NCBI RefSeq assembly: GCF_022163125.1
Contig: NZ_CP091881.1
Span: 4,278,001-4,342,000 of the forward strand
DNA from: Paenibacillus sp. HWE-109
GTDB lineage: Bacteria > Bacillota > Bacilli > Paenibacillales > NBRC-103111
Length of the DNA stretch: 64,000 bases
Reading direction: 5' to 3'
The number at the start of each line of letters is the position of its first letter. Position 1 is the stretch's first letter. Shown piece by piece: positions 43,472-51,965 of this stretch. The translations under genes and the position numbers were made by a program. The notes beneath the pieces are model-generated. The model was not told the origin of the DNA. It saw only the letters and a program-made list of their open reading frames with translations, and ran no database searches.

Positions 43472-43499
43472 CAAAAAACCTAGCCCGCGGCTAGGTTCT
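43472..43499 (-). terminator. Rho-independent terminator of the AhpD-like gene
   Basis: AACCTAGCC-GCG-GGCTAGGTT followed by five or more T on the minus strand. Confidence 0.88.
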
Positions 43500-43596
43500 G
43501 TAATCATATTAATGTGCTAATTGCTCCATTTCCTTCCTTCTTGGCGTATAAACGCACAATAAGCACTCCCACCCGGGGCCACCCATAGCCCCGCGA

Positions 43597-44040
43597 TTAC
43601 TCCTCAGCCGGGAACATTCCCGTCGAAATAGCAATGCGATTCCAGGCATTGATCGTATTGATCGCCATAATAAGAACGACATATTCCTTCTCATCAAAGT
43701 GTTTCCGGACTTTCTCATAGAGTGCTTGCGGCACGCCATTTTCCGAGATGCGTGTTACGGCTTCAGTCAGTTCTAGCAAAGCTCTTTCTTTGTCAGAGTA
43801 AAATGGCGCTTCGCGCCAAGCTGTGATCAAGTTAATGCGTTGATCAGTTTCTCCCATTTTGCGCAGATCTCGCGTATGCATATCGATACAAAAAGCACAG
43901 CCGTTCAACTGCGATGCTCTTATTTTGATCAGCTCATACAGCTTTGCATCCAAACCGCTTGTTTTAATAAAACCTTCTAGCTTATACATAACTTGCGTCG
44001 CTTCCGGACTTACTTCGTGATAATTCATTCTAGCTTCCAT
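43597..44040 (-). CDS. carboxymuconolactone decarboxylase/AhpD-like protein (147 aa), ECF41 target
   Basis: CMD-domain alkylhydroperoxidase-like protein. The redox motif is QLNGCAFCIDMHTRDLRKMGET (CxxC plus His), typical of AhpD-type proteins and of the C in the COE genes (carboxymuconolactone decarboxylases, oxidoreductases, epimerases) that accompany ECF41 sigma factors. ATG 44040 has GGAGGAG upstream. It is preceded by an ECF41 consensus promoter at 44086-44112 inside the sigma gene and followed by a terminator, so it can be expressed as its own unit. Confidence 0.93.
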   Translation of the reverse strand: MEARMNYHEVSPEATQVMYKLEGFIKTSGLDAKLYELIKIRASQLNGCAFCIDMHTRDLRKMGETDQRINLITAWREAPFYSDKERALLELTEAVTRISENGVPQALYEKVRKHFDEKEYVVLIMAINTINAWNRIAISTGMFPAEE

Positions 44041-44079
44041 GTGAATCTCCTCCGATTAGTGTTTAGTTTTGGTTTGCCT

Positions 44080-44982
44080 CTATAAGACAAAGGAGATCGG
44101 CGTTTTGTGACAATCCTGCACAGAAAGATGTTGAAGCTTATCCGGATTCTTAATAAAATACACATGATTGGCCATCTGCAACTGCTCATTCACATCAAAA
44201 CAAATCACCAACTCAATCGCTTCATGCTGGATCAGCACCAGCCCCATTTGACCGTTCATCCTAACCGGCTGCCACTCTCCGGCTATAGAGCCTTTGGCTG
44301 CAATACCTTCAAAGAAAGATTTGATACGCAGTTTGCCCAAAATAGGATTGATCGCGGCACGCTTTTTGCCACCGCCATCCGAAATGAGCACCGCATCCTC
44401 CGTCAGCATGGCGACGAAATCTTGAAAGTTCCCCGTATGGACGGCGCGCAGAAATTTCTGCACTAGCGGCTCGGTATGTCCGATTTCAATATTTTGCGAC
44501 TGATCCTTGTTGATTTTATCTTTGGCACGACTATAAATCTTACGGCAGTTGGGTTCTGATTTGCCCAGCATTTCGGCGAGTTCCCCATACTCATAGCCAA
44601 GTACTTCTCTCAATACGAAAACGGCTCGCTCCATCGGGGATAAAGTTTGCAGAAGGACAAGAAAGGCATATGAGACCGTTTCATCCTGTACGACTTGTCC
44701 GATAGGATCCTCAGTCTCGTTCTGTATCCATGGTTCCGGCAGCCACTCTCCCACGTACACTTCCCTTTGCTTGCGAGCCGATTTTAAGTAATTCAGGCAG
44801 CGGTTCGTCATCATTTTAACTAAATAGGCTTTCGGATTATTGACTGATTCCATTTCTACAGACGGCAAAGAAGCGAATAAATCTTGCATCATATCTTCAG
44901 CATCAGACACAGACCCCAGCATGCGGTAAGCCACTGAGAACAGCAACTGCTTATAAGTACGATAAATCGTTTCGAAATCCAT
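44080..44982 (-). CDS. ECF41-group RNA polymerase sigma factor with SnoaL-like C-terminal domain (300 aa)
   Basis: Sigma2 (FETIYRTYKQLLFSVAYRMLGSVSDAEDMMQDLF) and sigma4 (LSPMERAVFVLREVLGYEYGELAEMLGKSEPNCRKIYSRAK) are followed by a SnoaL-like extension. All three reported ECF41 signatures are present: WLPEP in the linker (80-84), DGGGK (202-206) and NPDKL (279-283). In ECF41 the extension replaces an anti-sigma factor and controls activity. The start is ATG 44982. The last eleven codons double as the promoter of the CMD-type gene. Confidence 0.96.
   Translation of the reverse strand: MDFETIYRTYKQLLFSVAYRMLGSVSDAEDMMQDLFASLPSVEMESVNNPKAYLVKMMTNRCLNYLKSARKQREVYVGEWLPEPWIQNETEDPIGQVVQDETVSYAFLVLLQTLSPMERAVFVLREVLGYEYGELAEMLGKSEPNCRKIYSRAKDKINKDQSQNIEIGHTEPLVQKFLRAVHTGNFQDFVAMLTEDAVLISDGGGKKRAAINPILGKLRIKSFFEGIAAKGSIAGEWQPVRMNGQMGLVLIQHEAIELVICFDVNEQLQMANHVYFIKNPDKLQHLSVQDCHKTPISFVL
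44086..44112 (-). promoter_or_regulatory. ECF41-type promoter for the CMD gene, inside the sigma coding sequence
   Basis: On the minus strand TGTCACA (44112-44106), 16 bp, then TGTC (44089-44086), against the published ECF41 consensus TGTCACA-N16-CGTC: one mismatch. It lies about 46 bp before the CMD start and encodes the last residues CHKTPISFV of the sigma factor. Confidence 0.85.
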
Positions 44983-45076
44983 AGCGAATACTCCCATCCA
45001 ACTCATGAAATAAGTAAGAGAACTAACACTTAATTCGCCAATAATATAGCATATCCCTACTTGCAAAAAAAATTCA

Positions 45077-45114
45077 GAAAAGCGCCTATATGCATAAGCA
45101 TACAGACGCTTTTC
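45077..45114 (-). terminator. Rho-independent terminator of the export operon
   Basis: AAAAGCGTCTGTATGC pairs with GCATATAGGCGCTTTT on the minus strand, 15 bp after the stop at 45129. Confidence 0.9.
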
Positions 45115-45128
45115 ATTGTCATTACTTC

Positions 45129-47261
45129 TTAGTGAAACTGTTTAATCAAACGTTTAGCCGTCCCATTCGGGGTTTCGATGACTTCATACATGTAAACTTT
45201 CACGCCCGAATCTACTTGCTCATCCTTGAGACCGGAAACAACGACCTTTTGCTTGCCGCTAACCAATTTACCTGAGCCTAGCAGTGAGGCTGATTGCGTC
45301 CCAACCACACGGCCGAGGGAATCGACCATGTCGAATTCCACTTTGGAGAAGTTGGCATCCACGATGACCTGATCTTCATGGGTAACATCAAGATCAAGAT
45401 TCAATTGGTACGAATACGTGCCATTATTGTAAAGCCAGCTGATGGAATCACTGTTCACTTTGATCGTGAATGGATACAGAGCCAAGATATCGCTGTCTTC
45501 TTCCTCTTGCAGAGCAACCTGATACGTACCTACGGATACTTTGCCTTGAGAGACTGATTTATCGTCGAAAATGTTCAAAGCAAACGATTCGTTCTCCGTC
45601 TCCTTTTTATTCGGAAGCAGGTAAGAGTAGCTGACAACATAAGAGCTTCCCGGTGTAACCTGTGTCGTCACCGAGGTTTGGCGAGTACCCGTATACGCGT
45701 TTCCGCTGCTGTCGATCAGTTCATTTTGCAATTCAGGGAGTGCGATGGTACTTGTTCCGTTATTCGTAATTTTGTACTTGGCTATCGCAGTTTTGTAGCC
45801 TAGATCATCATTCTGGTGAGCATGCAGTTCCACAAGAGAGACGTCCAGATTTTTGTTGATAACGGAGCTGTTGCTAAGGGTTAACTTGCTGCCCAACGTA
45901 TAGCTTGCTGCCGTAGTGAAGCCGCTTTGCGCTTCTGCTGCTCCTTGGAGCTGGAAGACTGCCACGGGCATCTGACCACTTGCCGCAGAACTGGACGTTT
46001 CTGAGCCATTCGCTGCTCCGCTTGATGCTGCGCTGCTTGAACTTGCCGAAGTGGCTGTTTTCTCCCACAGCACCAGCTGCGCCGCATTCGGATCAACGCC
46101 CGCGGGCAAAATAGCATTAAAGTAATACGTCGTCGTTTCTTTCGGAGCCAAATAGGCATTCCGTGCTGAATTGTCCGTTGCCGATATCGATGTTCCTGAA
46201 TCACCGAATTGATACGAAGCGAAGAATGACGGCACCGCGGCCGATGCTTCACCATCATTGCTAAGCGTTACAACCGTTTGGACATGCACCCCATCGGATT
46301 GCTTGCTGTAGGTAGATGAATTTGCTTTCACCGTTACTTGTTCGCCATCTTGCTGACCGCTGTAAGTTTGCTTGGTGTTCAAAGCCGTCGTTTGCAGCGA
46401 AGCATTGAGGTTCATCGTCCCCAGCGAGACGTCTTCCGTTTGATTCAAAAAGTAAAACTCCAGCGAAAGCCCTGACGCAGACAACTGTTTTGATATCGGC
46501 GTTTTCAGAGTGATGGTATCGGACTCGCTTGGCAGGAAAGAAGTGCCTGCTCCCTCGGCCACTGTAGATGTATATTTCAAACCATTGGCATCCACTAGTC
46601 TAACTTGCAGCCCGGCTGGCAGTTTCACGCTGCTGGAGCCCAAATTTTTGGCAGACACTTGCGTATACATCACCCATTTGCCATTCTCTGATACACGTAC
46701 GCTTTGCCCCAATTGAAAAGAGATAGAAGCATCATTCGGCAATGTGCTGTCTAGTGTCCGCAGATTGATGATTTCTTCCGGCACTTTGACCTGATTTTCT
46801 TGCAGCGCAGATGCTACTGGAAGATCACCGAGATGATTCATAAAATCAGCTTGACTGGCATCCCACCGGAATACATCAACCTTCAATTGATCAGCGGTTT
46901 CGCCCTCGCCCAGACTGGCGTAAAACCGAAAACTCGCGTCTTGTCCCGGAAGCACGCTTGCGCTTTTCTTCTCACTCAGTTTGGCCGTATAGCTGTGTCC
47001 TGATGTATCTGTTACTCGGACACCGTACTGATTAAAGTCAATCGACTTCTTATCTCCATTATGTAAAGCGACAGAGAACTGAAGGGAAGAGGACGATAAC
47101 GCCGCTTGATTTAAGGTGAAATAGGAAGCATTCGAAATATAGACAGCCTCAGATGCGGCCTGAGCAGCAGGAGCTGCCCAAGAAGCAGCCGCTAGCGTGC
47201 TCGTAAGCAGGAGTGCTAAGCTTGTATGTTTGATAGAAATGGATGTTAATTTACGAATCAC
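45129..47261 (-). CDS. large secreted protein of the MacB-like operon (710 aa, unknown function)
   Basis: Unrecognised family. A signal peptide is clear (SIKHTSLALLLTSTLAAASWAAPAAQAA, cleavage near residue 36). The rest is strand-rich and consists of about four or five Ig-like segments with similar phrases (LQFSVALHNGDKKSIDFNQYGVRVTDTSG, YTQVSAKNLGSSSVKLPAGLQVRLVDANG, KYKITNNGTSTIALPELQNELIDSSGNAYTG). It has a Ser-rich linker (TSASSSSAASSGAANGSETSSSAASG) near the middle. It is the last gene of the operon with the adaptor, ATPase and permease, 19 bp after the permease. GTG start with AGGAGG. Confidence 0.85.
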   Translation of the reverse strand: MIRKLTSISIKHTSLALLLTSTLAAASWAAPAAQAASEAVYISNASYFTLNQAALSSSSLQFSVALHNGDKKSIDFNQYGVRVTDTSGHSYTAKLSEKKSASVLPGQDASFRFYASLGEGETADQLKVDVFRWDASQADFMNHLGDLPVASALQENQVKVPEEIINLRTLDSTLPNDASISFQLGQSVRVSENGKWVMYTQVSAKNLGSSSVKLPAGLQVRLVDANGLKYTSTVAEGAGTSFLPSESDTITLKTPISKQLSASGLSLEFYFLNQTEDVSLGTMNLNASLQTTALNTKQTYSGQQDGEQVTVKANSSTYSKQSDGVHVQTVVTLSNDGEASAAVPSFFASYQFGDSGTSISATDNSARNAYLAPKETTTYYFNAILPAGVDPNAAQLVLWEKTATSASSSSAASSGAANGSETSSSAASGQMPVAVFQLQGAAEAQSGFTTAASYTLGSKLTLSNSSVINKNLDVSLVELHAHQNDDLGYKTAIAKYKITNNGTSTIALPELQNELIDSSGNAYTGTRQTSVTTQVTPGSSYVVSYSYLLPNKKETENESFALNIFDDKSVSQGKVSVGTYQVALQEEEDSDILALYPFTIKVNSDSISWLYNNGTYSYQLNLDLDVTHEDQVIVDANFSKVEFDMVDSLGRVVGTQSASLLGSGKLVSGKQKVVVSGLKDEQVDSGVKVYMYEVIETPNGTAKRLIKQFH

Positions 47262-47280
47262 AGGAATTACCTCCTAGAAA

Positions 47281-48459
47281 TTAGTCATATCTTAGCGCAT
47301 CGATAGGTTTTAACTTAGAAGCTTTGTTGGCTGGATAGAGACCAAAGATGACACCGACTAACGCAGAGAATAAGAAAGCATAAAGACCTACGTTAATTGA
47401 GAGACTTGTTTCCTGACTCGGATTCATATAAGGCCAAGCCAGGGATAAACCAACACCGACAATCAGTCCGATCAATCCGCCCATGCCGCTGATTAAGGTA
47501 GCTTCCACGAGGAATTGAAGTAAAATATTGCGGCGTTTGGCACCAATCGACTTGCGAATACCAATTTCGCGCGTTCGTTCACTGACGGTCACGAGCATAA
47601 TATTCATAATCCCGATTCCGCCAACAAGGAGAGAGATCGCGGCTACAGCGACTAATTGATTCGTCAATGTACTGGAAGCAGCTTGTCTGGCAGTAATTAA
47701 TTCGGATGAATTGAAAATATTGTAACCAGACGTGCTTTTAAACTTGTTATACAAATAGCGTTCGAGCACTTGTTGTACTTTGCTTACCGCATCCCCGTTC
47801 ACCGCTTCTACATACGTAGATCGAATCGAACCTAATTTAAAATCTCTGCTCATCGTTGGCAAAGGTACAATCACTGAACTGTCTAAGGAAGTGCCGCTCG
47901 TATTCGAACCTTTGCTTTTCAATACACCGATGATCGTGTACATGTAACCATTGACATTGATCTCTTCATTGATCGGATCATCCTTACCAAAAAACTTTGT
48001 GGCGACTTCGGTTCCGATAACCGCCACATGATTTCGAAAATCCAGGTCTGCTGCCGCGAGGAATCGACCATTGTCGACTTCCCCTTTTTGCATATCCAAG
48101 TAACGATCATTCGTGCCAATTACGTTATAGGTTTGTGTTGTCCGGTCATATTTAATGCTTGTGCTGTTTCTGGTCATCGTTGGCGCAATGGCGCTAATGC
48201 CCGAAGTCCCCTCCATCTCCATCAGTTCTTCATATTTCAACTGTGTAGCGCGTCCATTCCCCAACAAATTAACCGTTAGAAGATTCGTTCCCAGTCCTTC
48301 ATATTGTTTCTCGATCGACTTCGACGTGCCTTGCCCGATGGAAACGAGCGTAATCACCGAGCTGACCCCAATAATAACGCCCAGCATCGTTAGAACGGTC
48401 CGCAGCGGATTGGATCGTACGGTAGCCATCGCCATTTGGAAAAGCTCCCAAATTCTCAT
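47281..48459 (-). CDS. MacB/FtsX-type ABC transporter permease (392 aa)
   Basis: Four transmembrane helices with a large extracellular MacB-PCD domain between helix 1 (LRTVLTMLGVIIGVSSVITLVSIG) and helices 2-4 (VGGIGIMNIMLVTVSERTREIGIRKSIGAKRRNILLQFLVEA...). The mechanotransmission-type motif TREIGIRKSIGA is conserved. Its start overlaps the ATPase stop by 4 bp (ATGA). Such permeases in Gram-positive bacteria work with an adaptor to export peptides or drugs. Confidence 0.94.
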   Translation of the reverse strand: MRIWELFQMAMATVRSNPLRTVLTMLGVIIGVSSVITLVSIGQGTSKSIEKQYEGLGTNLLTVNLLGNGRATQLKYEELMEMEGTSGISAIAPTMTRNSTSIKYDRTTQTYNVIGTNDRYLDMQKGEVDNGRFLAAADLDFRNHVAVIGTEVATKFFGKDDPINEEINVNGYMYTIIGVLKSKGSNTSGTSLDSSVIVPLPTMSRDFKLGSIRSTYVEAVNGDAVSKVQQVLERYLYNKFKSTSGYNIFNSSELITARQAASSTLTNQLVAVAAISLLVGGIGIMNIMLVTVSERTREIGIRKSIGAKRRNILLQFLVEATLISGMGGLIGLIVGVGLSLAWPYMNPSQETSLSINVGLYAFLFSALVGVIFGLYPANKASKLKPIDALRYD

Positions 48460-49178
48460 GAGGAAACCGCCTCCTGTGCCACCAATGTAACTAAAGGCTC
48501 ATTGCGAACATCTTTGATTATCTCACCATCACGCAAGGTAACGACGCGTTTGGCGTTATCCGCGATGTGATTATCATGGGTAATCAGCACAATCGTATTG
48601 CCTTGTTGATTCAATTCTTTAATCAATTCCAACACTTCAATCCCTGTCTTGGAATCCAGGGCACCTGTCGGCTCATCGGCCAGAATCAGCGAAGGCGATA
48701 TCGCTAAGGCTCTGGCTATCGCAACCCGCTGCTGCTGCCCGCCGGAAAGCTCACTTGGTTTGTGATGACCACGTTGGCCCATTCCCAGCTTCTCTAACAT
48801 GAAGTTGGCTTGTTCCCTGCGCTGCTTGGTCGGAATGCCGGCATAAATCATGGGCAGTTCAACATTTTCAATGGCCGACAACCTTGGGAGCAGGTTGAAT
48901 TGTTGGAAAATAAAGCCGATCTTGCGATTTCTAAGTTCGGCAAGTCCATTATCGGACATATTTTGAGTAGCGACTCCATCCAGGGCGTACGTGCCTGAAC
49001 TTGGGATGTCCAGAAGCCCAATGGTGTTCATTAAGGTAGATTTTCCAGATCCACTAGGACCGATAATCGCTACAAAATCACCTTTTTCAATATGAAGGGT
49101 AATCCCCTTTAGAATTTGCAGCTGCTCCTCACCTCGCGCATAGCTCTTGGTGACTTCGTTCAATTCAATGATATTCAT
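48456..49178 (-). CDS. MacB/LolD-type ABC transporter ATP-binding protein (240 aa)
   Basis: Walker A IIGPSGSGKSTLMN, Q-loop FIFQQFNLLPRLSAIEN, signature ELSGGQQQRVAIARAL, Walker B LILADEPTGALDS and switch His in VLITHDNHIA are all intact. Its N-terminal line IELNEVTKSYARGEEQLQILKGITL is characteristic of the LolD/MacB ATPase group. It sits between the adaptor (33 bp upstream) and the permease (4-bp overlap) in one operon. Confidence 0.96.
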   Translation of the reverse strand: MNIIELNEVTKSYARGEEQLQILKGITLHIEKGDFVAIIGPSGSGKSTLMNTIGLLDIPSSGTYALDGVATQNMSDNGLAELRNRKIGFIFQQFNLLPRLSAIENVELPMIYAGIPTKQRREQANFMLEKLGMGQRGHHKPSELSGGQQQRVAIARALAISPSLILADEPTGALDSKTGIEVLELIKELNQQGNTIVLITHDNHIADNAKRVVTLRDGEIIKDVRNEPLVTLVAQEAVSS

Positions 49179-49211
49179 TCGTATGGCTCCTTTCCGGAAG
49201 CTGATTCCTGT

Positions 49212-50885
49212 CTACCGTGCTCCGCCACCGTTTTGGCCGCCACCGCCACCACCTGCGTTGCCACCACCCTGGAATCCGGCAGGTGGACCTCCTTCTCCGC
49301 CTGGGAAGCCGCCTGGCATTTGCTGCTGAGTCGTCGTTGTCGCTGCTCTCCGCGTTGGCATGACCACTTCATCGCCTTCTTGCAAGCCGCTCAAAATTTC
49401 AGCTTGCGTCTTGCTGCGAATCCCAATTTTAATCTCGCGCTCCTCCGTCGTACCGTCCGCCTTCTTCACAGAAACAGTCGATTTGCCTTTGGTCGTGGTA
49501 ATTACTTGAATCGGTAAAACCAGAATGTCCTTTTTATTCTGAATATAGATCTCCGCTGTTGCCGTCATCGCATATTTCAAATCATTCTGAGCTGTATTCG
49601 GAATGGCAACAACCGCATCATAAGCCGTTACGCCATTGGTGGTCGTTCCTACGTTAGACACCGATGTCACTTCGCCATCGAATGATTTGCCCGAAATCGC
49701 ATCGATTTTCACCGTGACCTTTTGTCCGACCTTGACACTTGTCAAGTCCAGCTCATCTACCGCAATCGCCAGCTGCATCGTGCTCAAGCTAGCTACCGCG
49801 CCCAAAGTGGTATTGGCGTTAATCTGCGCGCCCACTGGATAATTGCGAAGAACATTGTTTTTACTATTGGCAAAATCGGCTGAGAAGACGCCATCGAACG
49901 GCGCTTTAATCGTTAACTGATCAATCTTCTGCTGCGCGTCATCCACTTTGATCTTCTGACTTTCGATAGCCGCTTGTTTACTGATGATATTCTTCTGCAA
50001 ATCGTCGTTGAACAAGGTTGCGATCAGTTCGCCCTGCTTCACAGTCTCTCCGTCTTTGAACTTCATGCTTTTCACCGTTCCGCTCGCATCAGAGAATATC
50101 GGCGACGTTTTCACATAATCCAAAGCGACCTGTTCGGTGGATTCCACTTTGCTGTCTCCGTTGCCCACGCTGCCTTTGACCTTCAAGCCAGCAGACAAGG
50201 TGCCATCGTTAGCAACCAGCACTTCCACATCCACCATTTTATTCCCATTGGCATCTGCCTTCATATCGTGACCAATCGTATTGACACTGCCAACTTTGGA
50301 TAACAAATACCCGTCTACTGTCAACTCGACATTATCGCCTTTGCTCAGTTGAACAGCGGATTGCAGTGGGAAAGGCAGCTTCACCTTAAATTGTGTCGTA
50401 TCTGAAACCGTTCCGATTTTCGTCGTTTTATTCACTTGACTGCCCACATCCAAATTGGATGCCAAGGTCAGCTTGCCGCTGATCGCAGCCGAAATTGTCA
50501 TATGGTTTTGCTCATCCTGCAGCTCAGCCAGTTCTTTCTCCAACTGCTCCAAGCTGACTTGTGCTTCTTTTAAATTCGTTTCCGTAGATGGCACCGAAAG
50601 TTCGACCAGCACATCCCCTTTTTTTACAGCTTGATTTTGCGTCAAATTCATCGTTTTAATAATGCCTTCTACTGGAATGACGATATTTTGCTTATCTTTG
50701 GCATCCAATTGAGACGTCCCAGATACGGTGGAGGTAATGGCTCCTTTGCTTACTTTCATCACCTGCTGTTGCGTCGCCGCAGTCGCTGGCTGCGCCTTTT
50801 GATTTATGTACACGTACGTTCCTGCTCCACATAAGATCGCAGCCAAGACCACAATGATCCATTTTTTCTTCCGACCGAATTTCAT
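49212..50885 (-). CDS. efflux transporter periplasmic adaptor-type protein (HlyD/MFP family, 557 aa)
   Basis: Membrane-anchored adaptor. A single N-terminal TM (KKWIIVVLAAILCGAGTYVYI) is followed by a lipoyl/barrel-sandwich hybrid domain and an alpha-helical hairpin (SVPSTETNLKEAQVSLEQLEKELAELQDEQNHM). Several beta-barrel segments and a second lipoyl-like half (DGVFSADFANSKNNVL) follow. The protein is longer than usual and ends with a Gly-rich tail (PGGFPGGEGGPPAGF and GGGGGG runs). First gene of the export operon. ATG 50885 has GAGGGGA upstream. Confidence 0.92.
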   Translation of the reverse strand: MKFGRKKKWIIVVLAAILCGAGTYVYINQKAQPATAATQQQVMKVSKGAITSTVSGTSQLDAKDKQNIVIPVEGIIKTMNLTQNQAVKKGDVLVELSVPSTETNLKEAQVSLEQLEKELAELQDEQNHMTISAAISGKLTLASNLDVGSQVNKTTKIGTVSDTTQFKVKLPFPLQSAVQLSKGDNVELTVDGYLLSKVGSVNTIGHDMKADANGNKMVDVEVLVANDGTLSAGLKVKGSVGNGDSKVESTEQVALDYVKTSPIFSDASGTVKSMKFKDGETVKQGELIATLFNDDLQKNIISKQAAIESQKIKVDDAQQKIDQLTIKAPFDGVFSADFANSKNNVLRNYPVGAQINANTTLGAVASLSTMQLAIAVDELDLTSVKVGQKVTVKIDAISGKSFDGEVTSVSNVGTTTNGVTAYDAVVAIPNTAQNDLKYAMTATAEIYIQNKKDILVLPIQVITTTKGKSTVSVKKADGTTEEREIKIGIRSKTQAEILSGLQEGDEVVMPTRRAATTTTQQQMPGGFPGGEGGPPAGFQGGGNAGGGGGGQNGGGAR

Positions 50886-51126
50886 CGATAAATCCCCTCT
50901 CCCATGTCCCGTAGCTCCAAATGTCATGATCCTAAGTACTTCTTCACAAGAATCAGTGTAAGGGCGGTGGCTGAAACCCGTCTGAGCATCGGCTGAAAGT
51001 AAGTTGAATACAAGCTGAACATTTGCTGAAAAGCGGGCAGCCTTACTAGGTGAAAGCCAAGCATCGAGTGGATTTCCCTGAGAGAATCGTTATAATGAAT
51101 GTACGAACCAAGTAAGGAGGATTCAC

Positions 51127-51585
51127 ATGCCATTAATCATTAGAAATGCTGAAACCAGAGATCAAGACAGTTTGACGGTATTAATGTTCGCTTACATCGT
51201 TGGTTTCTATAAGAAACCTAAACCCGATACTTCCAAAATCCATCAATTAATTCAAACCTTATTGGAGCATCAAAGAGGGATCCAATTCGTGGCAGAACAA
51301 GATGGAGACTTAGTTGGATTTGCGACTCTTTACTTCGCCTTCAGCACGATGAGAGCCGAAGAAATCACGATTATGAATGATCTATTTCTGTATGAACCCT
51401 ATCGGAATACGGAAGTTGAAGATCAATTGTTTATGCACTGTCAACACTATACACAGCATAAAGGCTATGCCTACATGTCGTGGATTACTGGTACGGATAA
51501 TCAACGTGCACAGCAGTTTTTTGACCAGAAAGGCGCTGTGCGCAGCGAATGGGTCAACTATTCCTTTGTCCCCCCTGCTCCGTAA
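51127..51585 (+). CDS. GNAT family N-acetyltransferase (152 aa)
   Basis: GNAT enzyme with motif A diverged: IMNDLFLYEPYRNTEVEDQLFMHCQHYTQHKGYAYMSWITG. The usual R/QxxGxG/A acetyl-CoA loop is replaced by YRNTEVED, so activity or cofactor contacts may differ. The C-terminal AQQFFDQKGAVRSEWVNYSF is typical of motif B. ATG 51127 has AAGGAGG upstream. It faces away from the export operon. Confidence 0.88.
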   Translation: MPLIIRNAETRDQDSLTVLMFAYIVGFYKKPKPDTSKIHQLIQTLLEHQRGIQFVAEQDGDLVGFATLYFAFSTMRAEEITIMNDLFLYEPYRNTEVEDQLFMHCQHYTQHKGYAYMSWITGTDNQRAQQFFDQKGAVRSEWVNYSFVPPAP

Positions 51586-51649
51586 CAGACAAAATTAGAT
51601 AAGAGCCTGAACTCCCTCTACAGTCGCATTTGTCCGGCTGTGACAAATT

Positions 51650-51912
51650 TGAAAAACGGCTTCGCCGCCCTGATAGATCAGCCTCTTCTTAGCGGAAAAC
51701 CTAGTAAGGGAACTAGGGGACGCTAATTAAGTAGAAAATAGGGATTTGAGGGTAATAGCGGAACTACAGGGTCTTATTTGCGCAAAAAGCGTAAAAATTC
51801 CCATAAAACAGCAAAATAACGTACTGTAGTTCCCTCAACCTCCCGATACTGACACTTTGGGCTAGATTAGCGTATCGTAGTTCCCTTACGTCCGCGCGAG
51901 GCAGCTGGAGTA
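51650..51912. repeat. Intergenic repeat, family B (copy B4)
   Basis: Forward GGAACT heads at 51709 and 51760 and reverse AGTTCC heads at 51828 and 51879, both pairs 51 bp apart. The left arm AAACGGCTTCGCCGCCCTG is shared with B2. No gene is seen in 51586-51965. Confidence 0.92.
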
Positions 51913-51921
51913 ACCCCACGT

Positions 51922-51950
51922 GAAAAAGACTGCCGATGACTCGGCAGTCT
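51922..51950 (-). terminator. Rho-independent terminator of the enolase-superfamily gene
   Basis: AGACTGCCGA-GTCA-TCGGCAGTCT followed by TTTTTC on the minus strand, 16 bp after the stop. Confidence 0.93.
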
Positions 51951-51965
51951 CCATTAAAAATCATG

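Noticed and set aside
51650..51912. Family B repeats as classical MITEs
   Set aside because: No perfect terminal inverted repeats with target duplications could be defined at the outer edges, and copies vary in unit number; a mobile origin is not excluded but is not shown.
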